In this document: positions 50,822-60,161 of the stretch, piece by piece
Numbering within the stretch: the first letter of the stretch is position 1
How the letters are laid out: each line of letters begins with the position of its first letter
Position numbers and translations under genes: made by a program
From: JACRLW01 sp050181465
GTDB taxonomy: Bacteria > Planctomycetota > UBA1135 > UBA2386
NCBI GenBank assembly: GCA_050181465.1
Contig: JBFXDD010000021.1
Location: 1 to 64,000, forward strand
DNA length: 64,000 nt
Reading direction: 5' to 3'
The notes under the pieces: generated by a model
The model's database searches: none
What the model saw: only the letters and a program-made list of their open reading frames with translations
What the model was told of the DNA's origin: nothing

Positions 50822-53422
50822 ATGGCTTCCTTTGGCGCAGCTTCGCGGACGCTCCGCGGTTCGTTCATCCTGGTTCGAACCCTCGGCGTGACCTTGCTGG
50901 CGCTCGCGGCGGCGTGTGGCAGCGAAGAACCGAAGAGCGCGAACTCGTCTACGCCGAGCACTTCGGCTGCGGACTCCGCACCATCAGGCTCGAGTGAGTC
51001 GAACGATCCTCTTGCCTCCCACGATTCCACTCCGATCCCCACGACCGTCTGGTCGGAGGCCTTCGCGACGTGGTCGACGCGGCTGGAACAACGCGCACCG
51101 GGGGAGGACGCCCTTCGCAATGACTTCCGGCGCTGGCTCGCGAATCTCGCCGCAGACATTCGGACGCGCGCGGCTTCGGCGTCGACGCCAGAGTTCCACG
51201 TCGACTCCAACACGCTAGGACAAGCCTGTCAATTGGCCGAGAGCGTCTTCTCGGACGATCCGCTGCCGCTCGACGAACTGTCTCGATGGCTGTCCTGCCT
51301 GCCAAGATCCGGCCCATCCGTTCTCGCGGCATATCACGCCTACCTGTTGGCCTACATCCTCGCCTCCCGCGGCGAGTACGACGAAGCTCGAGAGGTTCTC
51401 ATCGACGTCGAGAACCGATTCCCGTCGGAGACCTATCTCATCGAGGAACGCTGGACTGCACTCGCACAAGTTCATCGCGAGTTGGGAACGCGAGGCGACG
51501 CGCAGGCGGTCGTGGGAAAACTGCTGAATCGGTTGCGCACTATGGGTAGAGCGCAGAGCGAAGACTACGCGAGAGCACTCGCTGTGCGAGCCGACATCGC
51601 CATCGAACTCGGCCAGATGGAGCGGGCCCTCGCCGACCTGGATGCCGCGCGCGAAGTCAGCCTCGCCGTCGAGAGCCGGGATCTCGAATTCGAGATCTAC
51701 ATGTCCATGCTCGGCGCCTTGCTGGCCCAAGGCCGAAGTGAACGAGTCTTGCGATTGACGGCATCCCTGGCCAATCGGTCGCAGTCCGAGACCGCTCAGA
51801 TCCAGGTCAGCCGAGGAACCGCCCTCCTCCACATGGGGAAGTCCGATGCTCGACATCTGGCGGAAGCTGCGACGACACTGGATGCAGCGCTCGCGTGCGC
51901 AACGCTGCCGCCCGAGTTCCGCGCCTTCGCTGTCAATCGCCGTATCGAAGTCGCACTTGCGCGCGGTCAGGACTCCGAGGCTCTCGACCACTTCTCCAAG
52001 CTCGGCACCGATCGATCTGCGATCCGTGATCGGCTACTCCGCGACGAAGCGACGGGAGCCCACTTCGATCTCGTTTCGCTCCTGAGTGAAATCGAGATCG
52101 CCAAGCGATCGGATGCGATGCATGAGCAACTGGATCTGCATCGGAATGCTCTTGGCTGTCTCCTGCGGAGCTGGCGAACCCTCGGCCTCGACGCGGAAGG
52201 CATCGGCAGAATGCACCTCGCGTGGCCGAATCGCCTCATCACGAGCCTCATTCAGCTCGAGCTCGTAGCTTCGCCCGGAGCAGCAGGCGAAACGAACGCT
52301 GTGGAGGTCCTGCTGCAAGCGCACGCTGCGTTCGGTCTTGCTGAAGCGATCCCCGGTCCGACGGCTTCGCTTGCTCAACTCAGAAGCTCTCTTGCCGCGG
52401 ATCATGGGATCTTGGCAATCCAAGCCGCTCCGACCGCATGCTTGGCGATCTGGCTGGAGAAGACCGAAGTTGCGTTCTTCCAACTCCCGGGCTCTCAAGA
52501 GATCGAGAGTCTGGCGCGAAGTGTGAATCGCCAACTGGACGAGAACGGAACCGATACGGAGTCGATCGAAAGCTCGATCGACGCTTTGACCGCAGCACTC
52601 TTGCCTCCCGAACTGAAGCGAGAAGTGGAGCAGGCTCGGCTATTGACGATCGCCAGCGCAGACCTGCTAGGCAGTCCAGCCTTCGAAGTCTTGCCCCATT
52701 CCGCCGGCGGTTCGCTCGGCGAACACGTCGCAATCGATCGGACGACTTCGCTCGTGGCATGGCACCGTCTGCGCTCGCGGGACGGCGAGCTTCGCGACGC
52801 GGCACTGGTGGCCAGCCTCTCCCCGTCCTCGCGCCATCGGGGTGTCGATTCCGAGCGCACGGGAGCGGTTCCGGCGGACTACGCGACTAGAGTCCTCGCA
52901 GCCTGGTCAAGTCGGAAGGCGCTCGTTTTCGTCGACCAGACCGCGACCGTCGATTCGTTTCGGCTGGCCGCAGCTCAACCGCAACGTTTCCTCCATCTTC
53001 TCGGACACGGGGTGTGGGAGGCAGAATCCGATATCGGCGCGGTCATTTCGGTGACGCCGAGCCCGACGTATCCGGACGGCGTCATCTCAGAACGTGAGAT
53101 TCGAAGATTGCCCTCGTGCGCACCGGTCATCATGTTGTCCTCTTGCCGAATCGGGGCAACCAAACAACGAATCGGTGACAGCGATCTCAACTCCCTGGGC
53201 GGAGCCTTCCTGCGGCAGGGAGCAAGGTCTGTCATCCAATCTCGCTTTCCGCTGCAGATCGGCCACCACAGCCGCTTCGCCGGACGAGTCCACGCACTGC
53301 TGGCCGCCGGAGCAACGGTAGCGGATGCGGTGCGACAGGCACGACGAGACTTCGCACAGCACTCGCGATCCCCCGATGTCTTGCGGGAAATCGCGATGGA
53401 AGTCCTCGGCTACGGACACTGA
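50822..53422 (+). CDS. Lipoprotein CHAT-domain protease with TPR-like repeats
   Basis: The 866-residue protein has a lipoprotein signal (LGVTLLALAAAC, lipid Cys32), a Ser-rich linker, TPR-like helical repeats at about 165-510 (YLLAYILASRGEYDEAREVL, AVRADIAIELGQMERALADL), and a C-terminal CHAT domain at about 590-866. The caspase-like dyad is present as His729 in HLLGHGVW and Cys775 in IMLSSCRIG, followed by GGAFLRQGARSVIQSRFPL as in active CHAT proteins. CHAT proteases are mostly cytoplasmic; this one should be held on the outside of the inner membrane or in the outer membrane. It lies 99 bases after two coupled lipoprotein genes. The substrate is unknown. Confidence 0.86.
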   Translation: MASFGAASRTLRGSFILVRTLGVTLLALAAACGSEEPKSANSSTPSTSAADSAPSGSSESNDPLASHDSTPIPTTVWSEAFATWSTRLEQRAPGEDALRNDFRRWLANLAADIRTRAASASTPEFHVDSNTLGQACQLAESVFSDDPLPLDELSRWLSCLPRSGPSVLAAYHAYLLAYILASRGEYDEAREVLIDVENRFPSETYLIEERWTALAQVHRELGTRGDAQAVVGKLLNRLRTMGRAQSEDYARALAVRADIAIELGQMERALADLDAAREVSLAVESRDLEFEIYMSMLGALLAQGRSERVLRLTASLANRSQSETAQIQVSRGTALLHMGKSDARHLAEAATTLDAALACATLPPEFRAFAVNRRIEVALARGQDSEALDHFSKLGTDRSAIRDRLLRDEATGAHFDLVSLLSEIEIAKRSDAMHEQLDLHRNALGCLLRSWRTLGLDAEGIGRMHLAWPNRLITSLIQLELVASPGAAGETNAVEVLLQAHAAFGLAEAIPGPTASLAQLRSSLAADHGILAIQAAPTACLAIWLEKTEVAFFQLPGSQEIESLARSVNRQLDENGTDTESIESSIDALTAALLPPELKREVEQARLLTIASADLLGSPAFEVLPHSAGGSLGEHVAIDRTTSLVAWHRLRSRDGELRDAALVASLSPSSRHRGVDSERTGAVPADYATRVLAAWSSRKALVFVDQTATVDSFRLAAAQPQRFLHLLGHGVWEAESDIGAVISVTPSPTYPDGVISEREIRRLPSCAPVIMLSSCRIGATKQRIGDSDLNSLGGAFLRQGARSVIQSRFPLQIGHHSRFAGRVHALLAAGATVADAVRQARRDFAQHSRSPDVLREIAMEVLGYGH

Positions 53423-53449
53423 GCGACGACACGAACTTCGCCGAGCTCG

Positions 53450-55339
53450 TCACTGATTCGAGGTAGTTCCGGTGCTGGTACCGCTCGAACCCTGAACGGG
53501 CACGGTTCCGGTGGGAATCGGCGGCGGCACCGGAAGCGGCAGCTTCATCTTGGCGATGTGCTTTCGGACACCGATCGGAGGCCAGGGTGGAGGAAGTCTC
53601 TCCGCATCGAAGATGCACTCAGTCTGGGGCAAGCCCGGATAGAGCGGCGGCAGGATGTCCAAGAAGTCATTGTATGCAGGATCGTTCTGCTCGGCGTTGT
53701 CATTGAGCCCCATCGCAACCACCATCATGAAGCTGGGCTGGGCCACTTCGAGCGCCCCGGACCCAGCGTTTCGCTTCACGACCCGCACGAACGCGAGTAG
53801 GTGAGGGCGGTTGGTCAAGGAGGTTGACCATGTCTCACCGACAAACGGTGCCGTGGTCGACAACAACGCGCTATGCAAGTTGTGGACATTCAAGTTCGGA
53901 TCGTTGCTTGTATGCAAGGTCCAGGACTGCACTCCGAGTCCGACATGGTTGACGGTGACTGCACCACCCGAGTGGGTCCCTTCGATCTTCCACAGATCCG
54001 CTTCGAGATGAGTCATCCCCTGGAGGATCCAACCAGGGATCATTAGCCGAAGCTCCAGCTCGCTCGTGGAACCTCGCCAGTTCGGGAAGCTGAGGTTCTC
54101 CTCGGCGTAGATGCCCCATGGAAGGTTGCCCAAGTTGTGCTGCACCATGTCGGCCACCTTGGGATCGACATCGAGACTCAGAGGCACCCCATCCACCCCA
54201 TAGCGCAAGGTAGTCACGCCGGAGAAAGAGTAGTGATTGTCGAACTGCCCGATCGTCGGCGCGATCGCAGCCGAGGGATTGGTCGAGATCCCGACTCGAC
54301 GATCGACAACCAGCGTTGAATCGAACCCGATGAGAGCGCCGCTATCCAAGTCGCCGATTCCACGCAGCATCAGCACATCAGGCACGTCGTTCTGACCCAG
54401 CGCAAGGTCTGCGACTCCGTCACCATCGAGATCCGCGGATGCCGTCGCATCGACACTCACGAACACGGATGGACCACCCGGGACCGAGGTCACCGCGAGC
54501 GTCATCGTCTGGTCAAAGACTGCACCTGCTTGCCGCAGCAGCCGCACACGATGGGTGCCGTTCGCATCGATTGGCTGAATCCAGGCGATGGACTTGTCGT
54601 CCGGAGCCACGATGCTTCCCGGAGAGCCGGCAGACGGAAACGACACCAGTGTGCCGCCTGCCAAGTTGCAGATCTGGAGCTTGCCCGAACTGAGGACCGC
54701 GATTTCCGGGACCGTCCCGGCATCCCAGTTCACCACTCCGAGGGCCAGCACCGGCCCCATCGCATCGAAGGTCGTCAGGTTGAGGAAGCCAAGGCCGTGC
54801 ACATATCGCGCGACACGGATGGTCTTCGTCCCCGGCAGGAACCCGGCGATGAGACTCTGTGTGGTTCCGGCCAAGTGCTTGACCACCAAGCCCCCGAATC
54901 CCGCCCAGGTGTTGTCCGGGGCAAGCGTCGTCACGACGCCACTCCCGACGAGGTGATGACCCGCCAGGCCGTTGGTGACGTCCGCGGTGATGAGGTACTC
55001 GGGGTCGCCGGGGTTCACTCGGGCTACCGCAGCGACGCCGGTGTAGGTCACGACAGGTCGGAAGTTGGAGAACCCCGTCATGATCCCCGGGTCGTGGGCG
55101 ATCCTGATCCCGCCGTCGGTCCCCAGCATGGCGATGTCGTCTCGCAGGTCCCCGTCGACATCCAGGGCAACGGTCGCGGAGATCGAGACCCCGACTGGCA
55201 TGACGCCATTTTCGTGGCGTAAGAAGTAACCCGGATCGGGAACCGACTGCGCGGCGACCCCCACCGTGAAGGTGGCGGCCGCAAGCGCGACCAGGGAGCG
55301 CTTGGATCGAGGATGCTGGGATCGATTGGGGATAACCAT
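53450..55339 (-). CDS. Secreted FG-GAP/VCBS-like propeller protein
   Basis: The 629-residue product begins MVIPNRSQHPRSKRSLVALA, with a signal peptide ending near VAAQS. FG-GAP-like calcium-binding repeats with ALDVDGDLRDDIAMLGTDGG and SADLDGDGVADLALGQNDVP point to an integrin-like beta-propeller. The second half (LELRLMIPGWILQG onward) is beta-rich, and the tail is Pro/Thr/Ser-rich. I chose ATG 55339, which opens the signal; the frame extends 64 codons further upstream. It is convergent with the CHAT gene (27 bases apart). It is probably a surface or extracellular binding protein. Confidence 0.75.
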   Translation of the reverse strand: MVIPNRSQHPRSKRSLVALAAATFTVGVAAQSVPDPGYFLRHENGVMPVGVSISATVALDVDGDLRDDIAMLGTDGGIRIAHDPGIMTGFSNFRPVVTYTGVAAVARVNPGDPEYLITADVTNGLAGHHLVGSGVVTTLAPDNTWAGFGGLVVKHLAGTTQSLIAGFLPGTKTIRVARYVHGLGFLNLTTFDAMGPVLALGVVNWDAGTVPEIAVLSSGKLQICNLAGGTLVSFPSAGSPGSIVAPDDKSIAWIQPIDANGTHRVRLLRQAGAVFDQTMTLAVTSVPGGPSVFVSVDATASADLDGDGVADLALGQNDVPDVLMLRGIGDLDSGALIGFDSTLVVDRRVGISTNPSAAIAPTIGQFDNHYSFSGVTTLRYGVDGVPLSLDVDPKVADMVQHNLGNLPWGIYAEENLSFPNWRGSTSELELRLMIPGWILQGMTHLEADLWKIEGTHSGGAVTVNHVGLGVQSWTLHTSNDPNLNVHNLHSALLSTTAPFVGETWSTSLTNRPHLLAFVRVVKRNAGSGALEVAQPSFMMVVAMGLNDNAEQNDPAYNDFLDILPPLYPGLPQTECIFDAERLPPPWPPIGVRKHIAKMKLPLPVPPPIPTGTVPVQGSSGTSTGTTSNQ

Positions 55340-56060
55340 GGGATGCGATTTCTGTGACTTTCCGGCGGAGGGCTGAGACGGGGCGGGTGCGTCCGCGGCT
55401 AGGAGACGAGTTGCAGAAATTCTTGGGCGGGACGCAGGGGGCTCTTCGTGCTCGAGAGACGACCCCGCCGAGCACCTCCGATGGGAAGGCGGGCGCAGGG
55501 CCGGAGGACGGTGCTGAACGGCCGAGTCCACGTGGTAAGGCTAGCCCTGATTATTCGTGAACGTCGTCGCGAGATCGCCGCAGGTCGATGTCCGGCAAGG
55601 AGCTGCGGCGGGCGACGACCGAAGCGTAGCTGTAGCTACGCTGCCAGGGAGGAGCCGGCGCAGCGACGCCGACGGGCGCGACTTGCGGCGATCGCAGCAG
55701 ACGTTCACGAATAATCCGGGCTAGGCTGACTCTACCCCGCCTTCGCCGCCCCTGAGCCCGGCAAGCAATCGAACCGAATCCAGCGGCTCCGCGCAGCGGA
55801 GCAAGACTCGATCCTGTCGACCGAATCGTCTGCGGTCGATCTTCAGAGCGAGACCGGGAGTCCTGTCCGGCCTCACTGAGTCGGCGGCACCACCCACCGG
55901 GCAGACCGATGTCGCCCTCGCCGCAGCGAGGAGCTGTGAGCGTTCGGTCTCCGACCGAAGCTGCCCGCGATCCGTCCTGGTGAAGGCGGCGTCGAGAGGC
56001 ATTCGAGTCCCGCAGCTCCGACTCCTCGATGTAGAGCGCGAGACCACGCTGGCAAGACCA
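55340..56060. other. Intergenic stretch with repeat copy 6 only
   Basis: Outside repeat copy 6 (55542-55723) this stretch between two minus-strand secreted-protein genes has only Arg/Ser-rich short frames. The part 55724-56060 is likely the 3' region downstream of the Kelch gene. No terminator-like hairpin with a T-tract was seen. Confidence 0.5.
55542..55723 (+). repeat. 182-bp palindromic element, copy 6
   Basis: This is one of the best-preserved copies. CTAG is present at both ends (AGGCTAGCCCTG and CCGGGCTAGGC), the outer arms TTATTCGTGAACGTC and their complement match, and the inner stem GCGTAGCT-GT-AGCTACGC is perfect. It lies between two minus-strand genes, 202 bases upstream of the FG-GAP gene start. 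Confidence 0.92.
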
Positions 56061-58367
56061 TCACCACTGCCCGATCTGCAAGCGGACACCGTGGCTCGAG
56101 ATCAACCCGACCACGTTGGCCGCCGAGTCGACCGAGAGCACCTGCGCGAACAGTTCCCCGCCCACCAGGGCCGGCTGGAGTGGAATGGGTAGCCGGAAAC
56201 TGACGGAAGCCCCGCTCGCAGTAACCAGAGCGCTGGCCTCGATCGAAGCGAGCAGTCGGCAACCGGTCATGCCAATCGGACTGAGATCCAGGGGCAGCGG
56301 CAACCCGGCGGCGGTACGGTCGGAGATGCCGAAGTTGAACCATGCCCAACGTCCGGGCTGCACGGGCGCAACCTCTAGCTCGAGCGTTCGGCCAATGTAG
56401 GGCCAGTTCCCCACCGGCACGGTCACGCCGAGCTCGCCTAGAGAACCGGCGCACGAACTGCCGTAGGCGGTCACTCGCGCCGGGTCGACTGGGCGATACA
56501 CGAAGCCCGCATCCTCCGGATGCCCCGTACGCTCCATGCCGCCAAAGATCAGGCAGCCGTCGAGCCAGGGCACGAACGCCATGCCCGCCCCCGCGCGCCC
56601 CAACGGCGCGCTCACCGGCACCCGCTCGGTCCACGCAGTGCCATCCCACTCCCAAGCGTCGGCATGAGGCGCCCCGAGCGGACCGACGCGACCGCCGGTG
56701 AGCACCGTCACTCCGCGCGCGGCATCGAAGGCCATGGAAGCGCCGAAACGAGGCGGCGGGGAAACTCCGGCCACCCTCGGCGACCAGTCCTGTCCGTTCC
56801 AGATCCACGTATCCCCACCCACACCCCCGCCGGCTAGCGAACCGCCGAACATGATCGTTTCGCCGCGCAGCGGGTCGTAGGCCATGACCGCCCCGAATCG
56901 CCCCGGTGGAACGGTCGCTGGTTGACGCTGGATCCAATCGGTGCCGTCGAACTCCCAGGTCTGCGTGAAGGCAGCCACCGGAGCGACGGTCGACTGCCCG
57001 CCGAAGAGAACGACCCGATCGCGACCGGAGTCGAAGGCCATGGCATGGGTGAGCGTCGCCGGTGGTCGCGATGCCGGTAGGAGCAGGTTCCACCGCTGGC
57101 CGTCGAAGGTCCACGTCTCGTCGAAGATGCTGAACAGACTGTCGGCGCCGCCGAACACCAAGACCCGCGATCGGACTGAGTCGAAGACCATGCCGAAGCT
57201 GGTGCGTCGCGTCGGCTGAACCGTGGGCAACAGTCGCTGCCATCCATCGCGTGAGAAGGCCCAGGTCGAGGTCCCCAGCGATCCTGTATCCGAGCCAAGG
57301 AAGGCGAGCGCCCGCTCCTGCTCGGTGTTGTAGACGAGACCCAGCGACGAACTCGCCGGTGGGCGCGCCGCAACATCGATCAGCTGCCATCCACCTTCAT
57401 CGAGCAACCAGGTCTCCGTATTGGGCACCGGGGTCGTCTGACCGTCGAGCATGAGCACTCCGCCCGTCGCCGGGTCTTCCACGACCGCGTTCGTGCCACC
57501 CCGTGACGGTTGCGCGATCTCGATCTGTCGCCAATCCTCGCCGTCCCATTCAAACGTCGCGGCGCTTGGCGGCGGCCAATGCGCCGCCTGCGCGATCACG
57601 CAGCCCCGGTTGCGATCGAACGCCAAACCCCAACCCGTCGTCAGCAGCGGATTCGCGGGCTGCATGCGGTGCCAATCGGAGCCGTCCCACTCGAAGGTCC
57701 CGAAGTGGGTCGAGGATGGACGCGTGTCTCCGCCGTGCAGGACGATCCGGCCTCGCACCGGATCCGCCGCCATGTCGAAGTTGACCATGGCTGGCAGCGC
57801 GGTAGCGACGGTGCGCAGCTGCCAATTCGTTCCATCCCACTCCCAGGTGTCCGCCCGGTTCGTGTTGAGGAATTCTCCGCCCACGAGAATCAACCGCTGA
57901 GACGGAGCGTGCCATGCCATTCGTGCACCCCTGCGCGGCGGCGGTTTCGTCGCGGGCTGCATCAGGGTCCATTGCACTCCGTCGAACTCCCAGGTGTCGT
58001 CTTGGAACAGCAACAGCCCGTTCGCGGCGAAACCGAGGCCACCGAACAGGACGACGCGACCACGAACCGGATCTCGCGCCATCGCTGCGCCGTCGCGAGC
58101 GGAAGGTCCTCCCGGAGCGATGACACCGTGCCACCCCGCGCCATCCCAACGGTGCATATCGGCGTGCCGACCGACGACCGAGCTTCCACCGAATCGCAAC
58201 ACCCCCGTGCCTTGCGGGTCCTCACTGAAACTCGCGCCCGCGCGCCCCGGCAAGTCCGGCACTGGGAACCAATCCACTTGCGCCACGGAGATGGAACAGG
58301 TCGCGACGATGGCCGCGACGATTGGCCAGATACCAGATCGAGACCGCAAGAGACTGCCCATGCTCAC
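56061..58367 (-). CDS. Secreted Kelch-repeat protein with C-terminal beta domain
   Basis: The 768-residue product starts MSMGSLLRSRSGIWPIVAAI, a signal peptide cleaved near SVAQV. At least ten Kelch repeats follow, each with a GR/RVVLFGG and a DTWEFDG-W core (VVLFGGLGFAANG, TWEWDGTNWQL, VLVFGGADSLFSI, TWEFDGTDWIQ, AWEWDGTAW), enough for one or two beta-propellers. From about 640 (YGSSCAGSLGELGVTVPVGN) comes the C-terminal beta-sandwich seen on other secreted proteins here, ending NVVGLISSHGVRLQIGQW. An ATG two codons in (58361) is an equal start. It is probably a surface protein; binding to glycans is usual for such propellers. Confidence 0.85.
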   Translation of the reverse strand: MSMGSLLRSRSGIWPIVAAIVATCSISVAQVDWFPVPDLPGRAGASFSEDPQGTGVLRFGGSSVVGRHADMHRWDGAGWHGVIAPGGPSARDGAAMARDPVRGRVVLFGGLGFAANGLLLFQDDTWEFDGVQWTLMQPATKPPPRRGARMAWHAPSQRLILVGGEFLNTNRADTWEWDGTNWQLRTVATALPAMVNFDMAADPVRGRIVLHGGDTRPSSTHFGTFEWDGSDWHRMQPANPLLTTGWGLAFDRNRGCVIAQAAHWPPPSAATFEWDGEDWRQIEIAQPSRGGTNAVVEDPATGGVLMLDGQTTPVPNTETWLLDEGGWQLIDVAARPPASSSLGLVYNTEQERALAFLGSDTGSLGTSTWAFSRDGWQRLLPTVQPTRRTSFGMVFDSVRSRVLVFGGADSLFSIFDETWTFDGQRWNLLLPASRPPATLTHAMAFDSGRDRVVLFGGQSTVAPVAAFTQTWEFDGTDWIQRQPATVPPGRFGAVMAYDPLRGETIMFGGSLAGGGVGGDTWIWNGQDWSPRVAGVSPPPRFGASMAFDAARGVTVLTGGRVGPLGAPHADAWEWDGTAWTERVPVSAPLGRAGAGMAFVPWLDGCLIFGGMERTGHPEDAGFVYRPVDPARVTAYGSSCAGSLGELGVTVPVGNWPYIGRTLELEVAPVQPGRWAWFNFGISDRTAAGLPLPLDLSPIGMTGCRLLASIEASALVTASGASVSFRLPIPLQPALVGGELFAQVLSVDSAANVVGLISSHGVRLQIGQW

Positions 58368-58470
58368 ATGGTAGCAGGGGTCGCCGAAGTCGACTGGGGC
58401 CGGACCGCTGCGGCCGCCGAAGATCGGTCGGGCGACCTCGTTACGATCTCACCGTCCTCGCCATCGTTGC

Positions 58471-58764
58471 ATGACTGCTGCCCCCCGTGACCAGCTCGAG
58501 CTGACTGCGCTCCGCGCCGAGATCGACGACGTCGATCGCCGGATCGTGGCTCTGCTCGACCGCCGCGCGCACCTCGTCCGCGCCCTCGCACCTCGCAAGT
58601 CGGCGTTGCGGTTGCCGGCCGTCGACCGCGAGCGCGAACGCGCGATGCACCCGACCTTCGAGAGCCGCCCGATCGACGGACTGGCGGCTCGCGACTTGGC
58701 CGCGCTGCGCGCCGCCGCCCGCCGGGTGTATCGAAGAATCGCTGCGGAGTCCGCACCCGCATGA
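58471..58764 (+). CDS. Chorismate mutase, AroQ type
   Basis: The 97-residue protein has the AroQ helical pattern LTALRAEIDDVDRRIVALLD, then RRAHLVRALAPRKSA and VDREREREM-like DRERERAMHP, with Arg and Lys residues in the places used to bind the prephenate/chorismate transition state. It would turn chorismate into prephenate for Phe/Tyr synthesis. The C-terminal Gln of the classic enzyme is not evident, so activity is likely but not certain. Its stop overlaps the start of the next gene by four bases (ATGA). Confidence 0.82.
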   Translation: MTAAPRDQLELTALRAEIDDVDRRIVALLDRRAHLVRALAPRKSALRLPAVDRERERAMHPTFESRPIDGLAARDLAALRAAARRVYRRIAAESAPA

Positions 58765-60161
58765 CGGCCGGCCACGCACCGCGACTCGACGCGCTCGCGA
58801 TCGCCGGCGCGACGCTGGCGGTCTACATCTCGATCGCGCCGCGCATCCTGTACGGACCCGACGCGTTCACCTTCTTCCAGATGGCGCAGCAGGGCAACGC
58901 GGTCCACTGGATGCACGTCCTCTACGTCCCCATCCTGCGGCTCGCCGGCTGGCTCGGCGGGACGCTTCACGTCGACCCGCTCGCTGCGTTTGCGGGAGCA
59001 TCGGCGGTGGGCTCCGCGATCGGCGTTTTCTTCTGCCACCGCGCGGCGGCCTTGCTCGGCTCGTCCCGCGCACAAGCCGCACTCTGCGCCGCACTCGTCG
59101 CCACGACGCCAGGAGTCGTGTTCTTCGGCGCGGTGCTCGAGGTTCAGGGGGTCTTCTTCGGATTCGCAGCCTTGGCTTGGTGGACCGGAGCGCGCTTCGT
59201 TCGAGCTGCCTCGACCGCTCGCGTGATCGAGATCGGTCTCGCGACCGGCACGGCAGCCCTGGTCCACAGCAGCGGCCAGCTTCTCACGGTTGCGGTCGCG
59301 AGCATCGCGCTGTCGCGACTTCCGCGCGGCACCCTCACCCTGTCCAAGGCGATTCGCTTCGGAGTCGTGGGGTCTCTCGCTCACCTCGCGCCGGCCGCGA
59401 TCCTGCACCTCGTCGCGAAGATCGACGTCTTCCAGAGCTTGTCGAATTCCGCGAACTTCGTCTCGAACAGTTCGACGGGCGCCGGCGGGCTCGAGCACCT
59501 GTGGGCGATCTTTCGTACGGAGTGGCTGTATTCCTTCGCGCCGCTGTGCGTGCTGGTCTACTTCGCCGCGCGCCGTCGCGAGCTGCGCGCGACTCTGGTC
59601 GCGATGCACGTTCCCTTCGCGACCTACCTGTTCGTCTCCTGGGCGCTCCTCGGCTACACCTTCGGCGTTCACGGGATCGAGCACGGTGCCTATTTCCTGC
59701 CGCTGGCGTTCCCCTTGGCGTGGCTGTCCGCGCATGCCCTCCCGGGATGGGCAGCGATCGCATGTGTGGTCGTCGGACTCGCCGTCGGATTGGCGCATCT
59801 GCACCACGAGTCAGGCCCGCGCGACTCGAGCTTCGACCCTGTAGCGGTGGTCGATGCGTTGGGGAGCGACCAGGGTGTGTTGATCGTGCGATCGGCGAAG
59901 GAAGGCGAAGCCCTTGCGATTGCGAAGCCCGGCCTGGCTCTCGTGCCCTTCGATGTGCTGGTAGGCGGTGCGCCGCGTTCCTTCGACGAGATCGTCGCGG
60001 ATCTGGGCGCTCAGCTCGACGGATTGCATGCCGCGAACCGACCGGTGGCGTTCGCAGCGAGCGTCTACGACCCGCTCCTGGCCGTCGACGATCTCCTGCC
60101 GCGCTGGCTCACCGAGCGCTATCGCGTCGAGTCGCGAGCGAGCGGCGATTTCCGCTGCTAN
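58761..60161 (+). CDS. Multi-pass membrane protein, GT-C-like; stop codon at edge of assembly gap
   Basis: The protein of about 466 residues has nine or so membrane helices (LAIAGATLAVYISIAPRILY, LAAFAGASAVGSAIGVFF, AALCAALVATTPGVVFFGAV, FPLAWLSAHALPGWAAIACV) and a short soluble tail ending ASGDFRC. The first loop YGPDAFTFFQMA holds an acidic residue as in GT-C-type proteins. The last visible codon is TA followed by N. All other copies of the repeat that starts here read TAG, so the gene most probably stops at TAG 60159-60161. Reading on through the Ns into valS is an artefact. Start ATG overlaps the chorismate mutase stop. Confidence 0.75.

Noticed and set aside
58449..59807. Antisense frame of 452 codons over chorismate mutase and the membrane protein
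   Set aside because: Low-complexity Arg/Asp/Glu/Gly translation; the opposing frames have clear families and overlapping start/stop codons.
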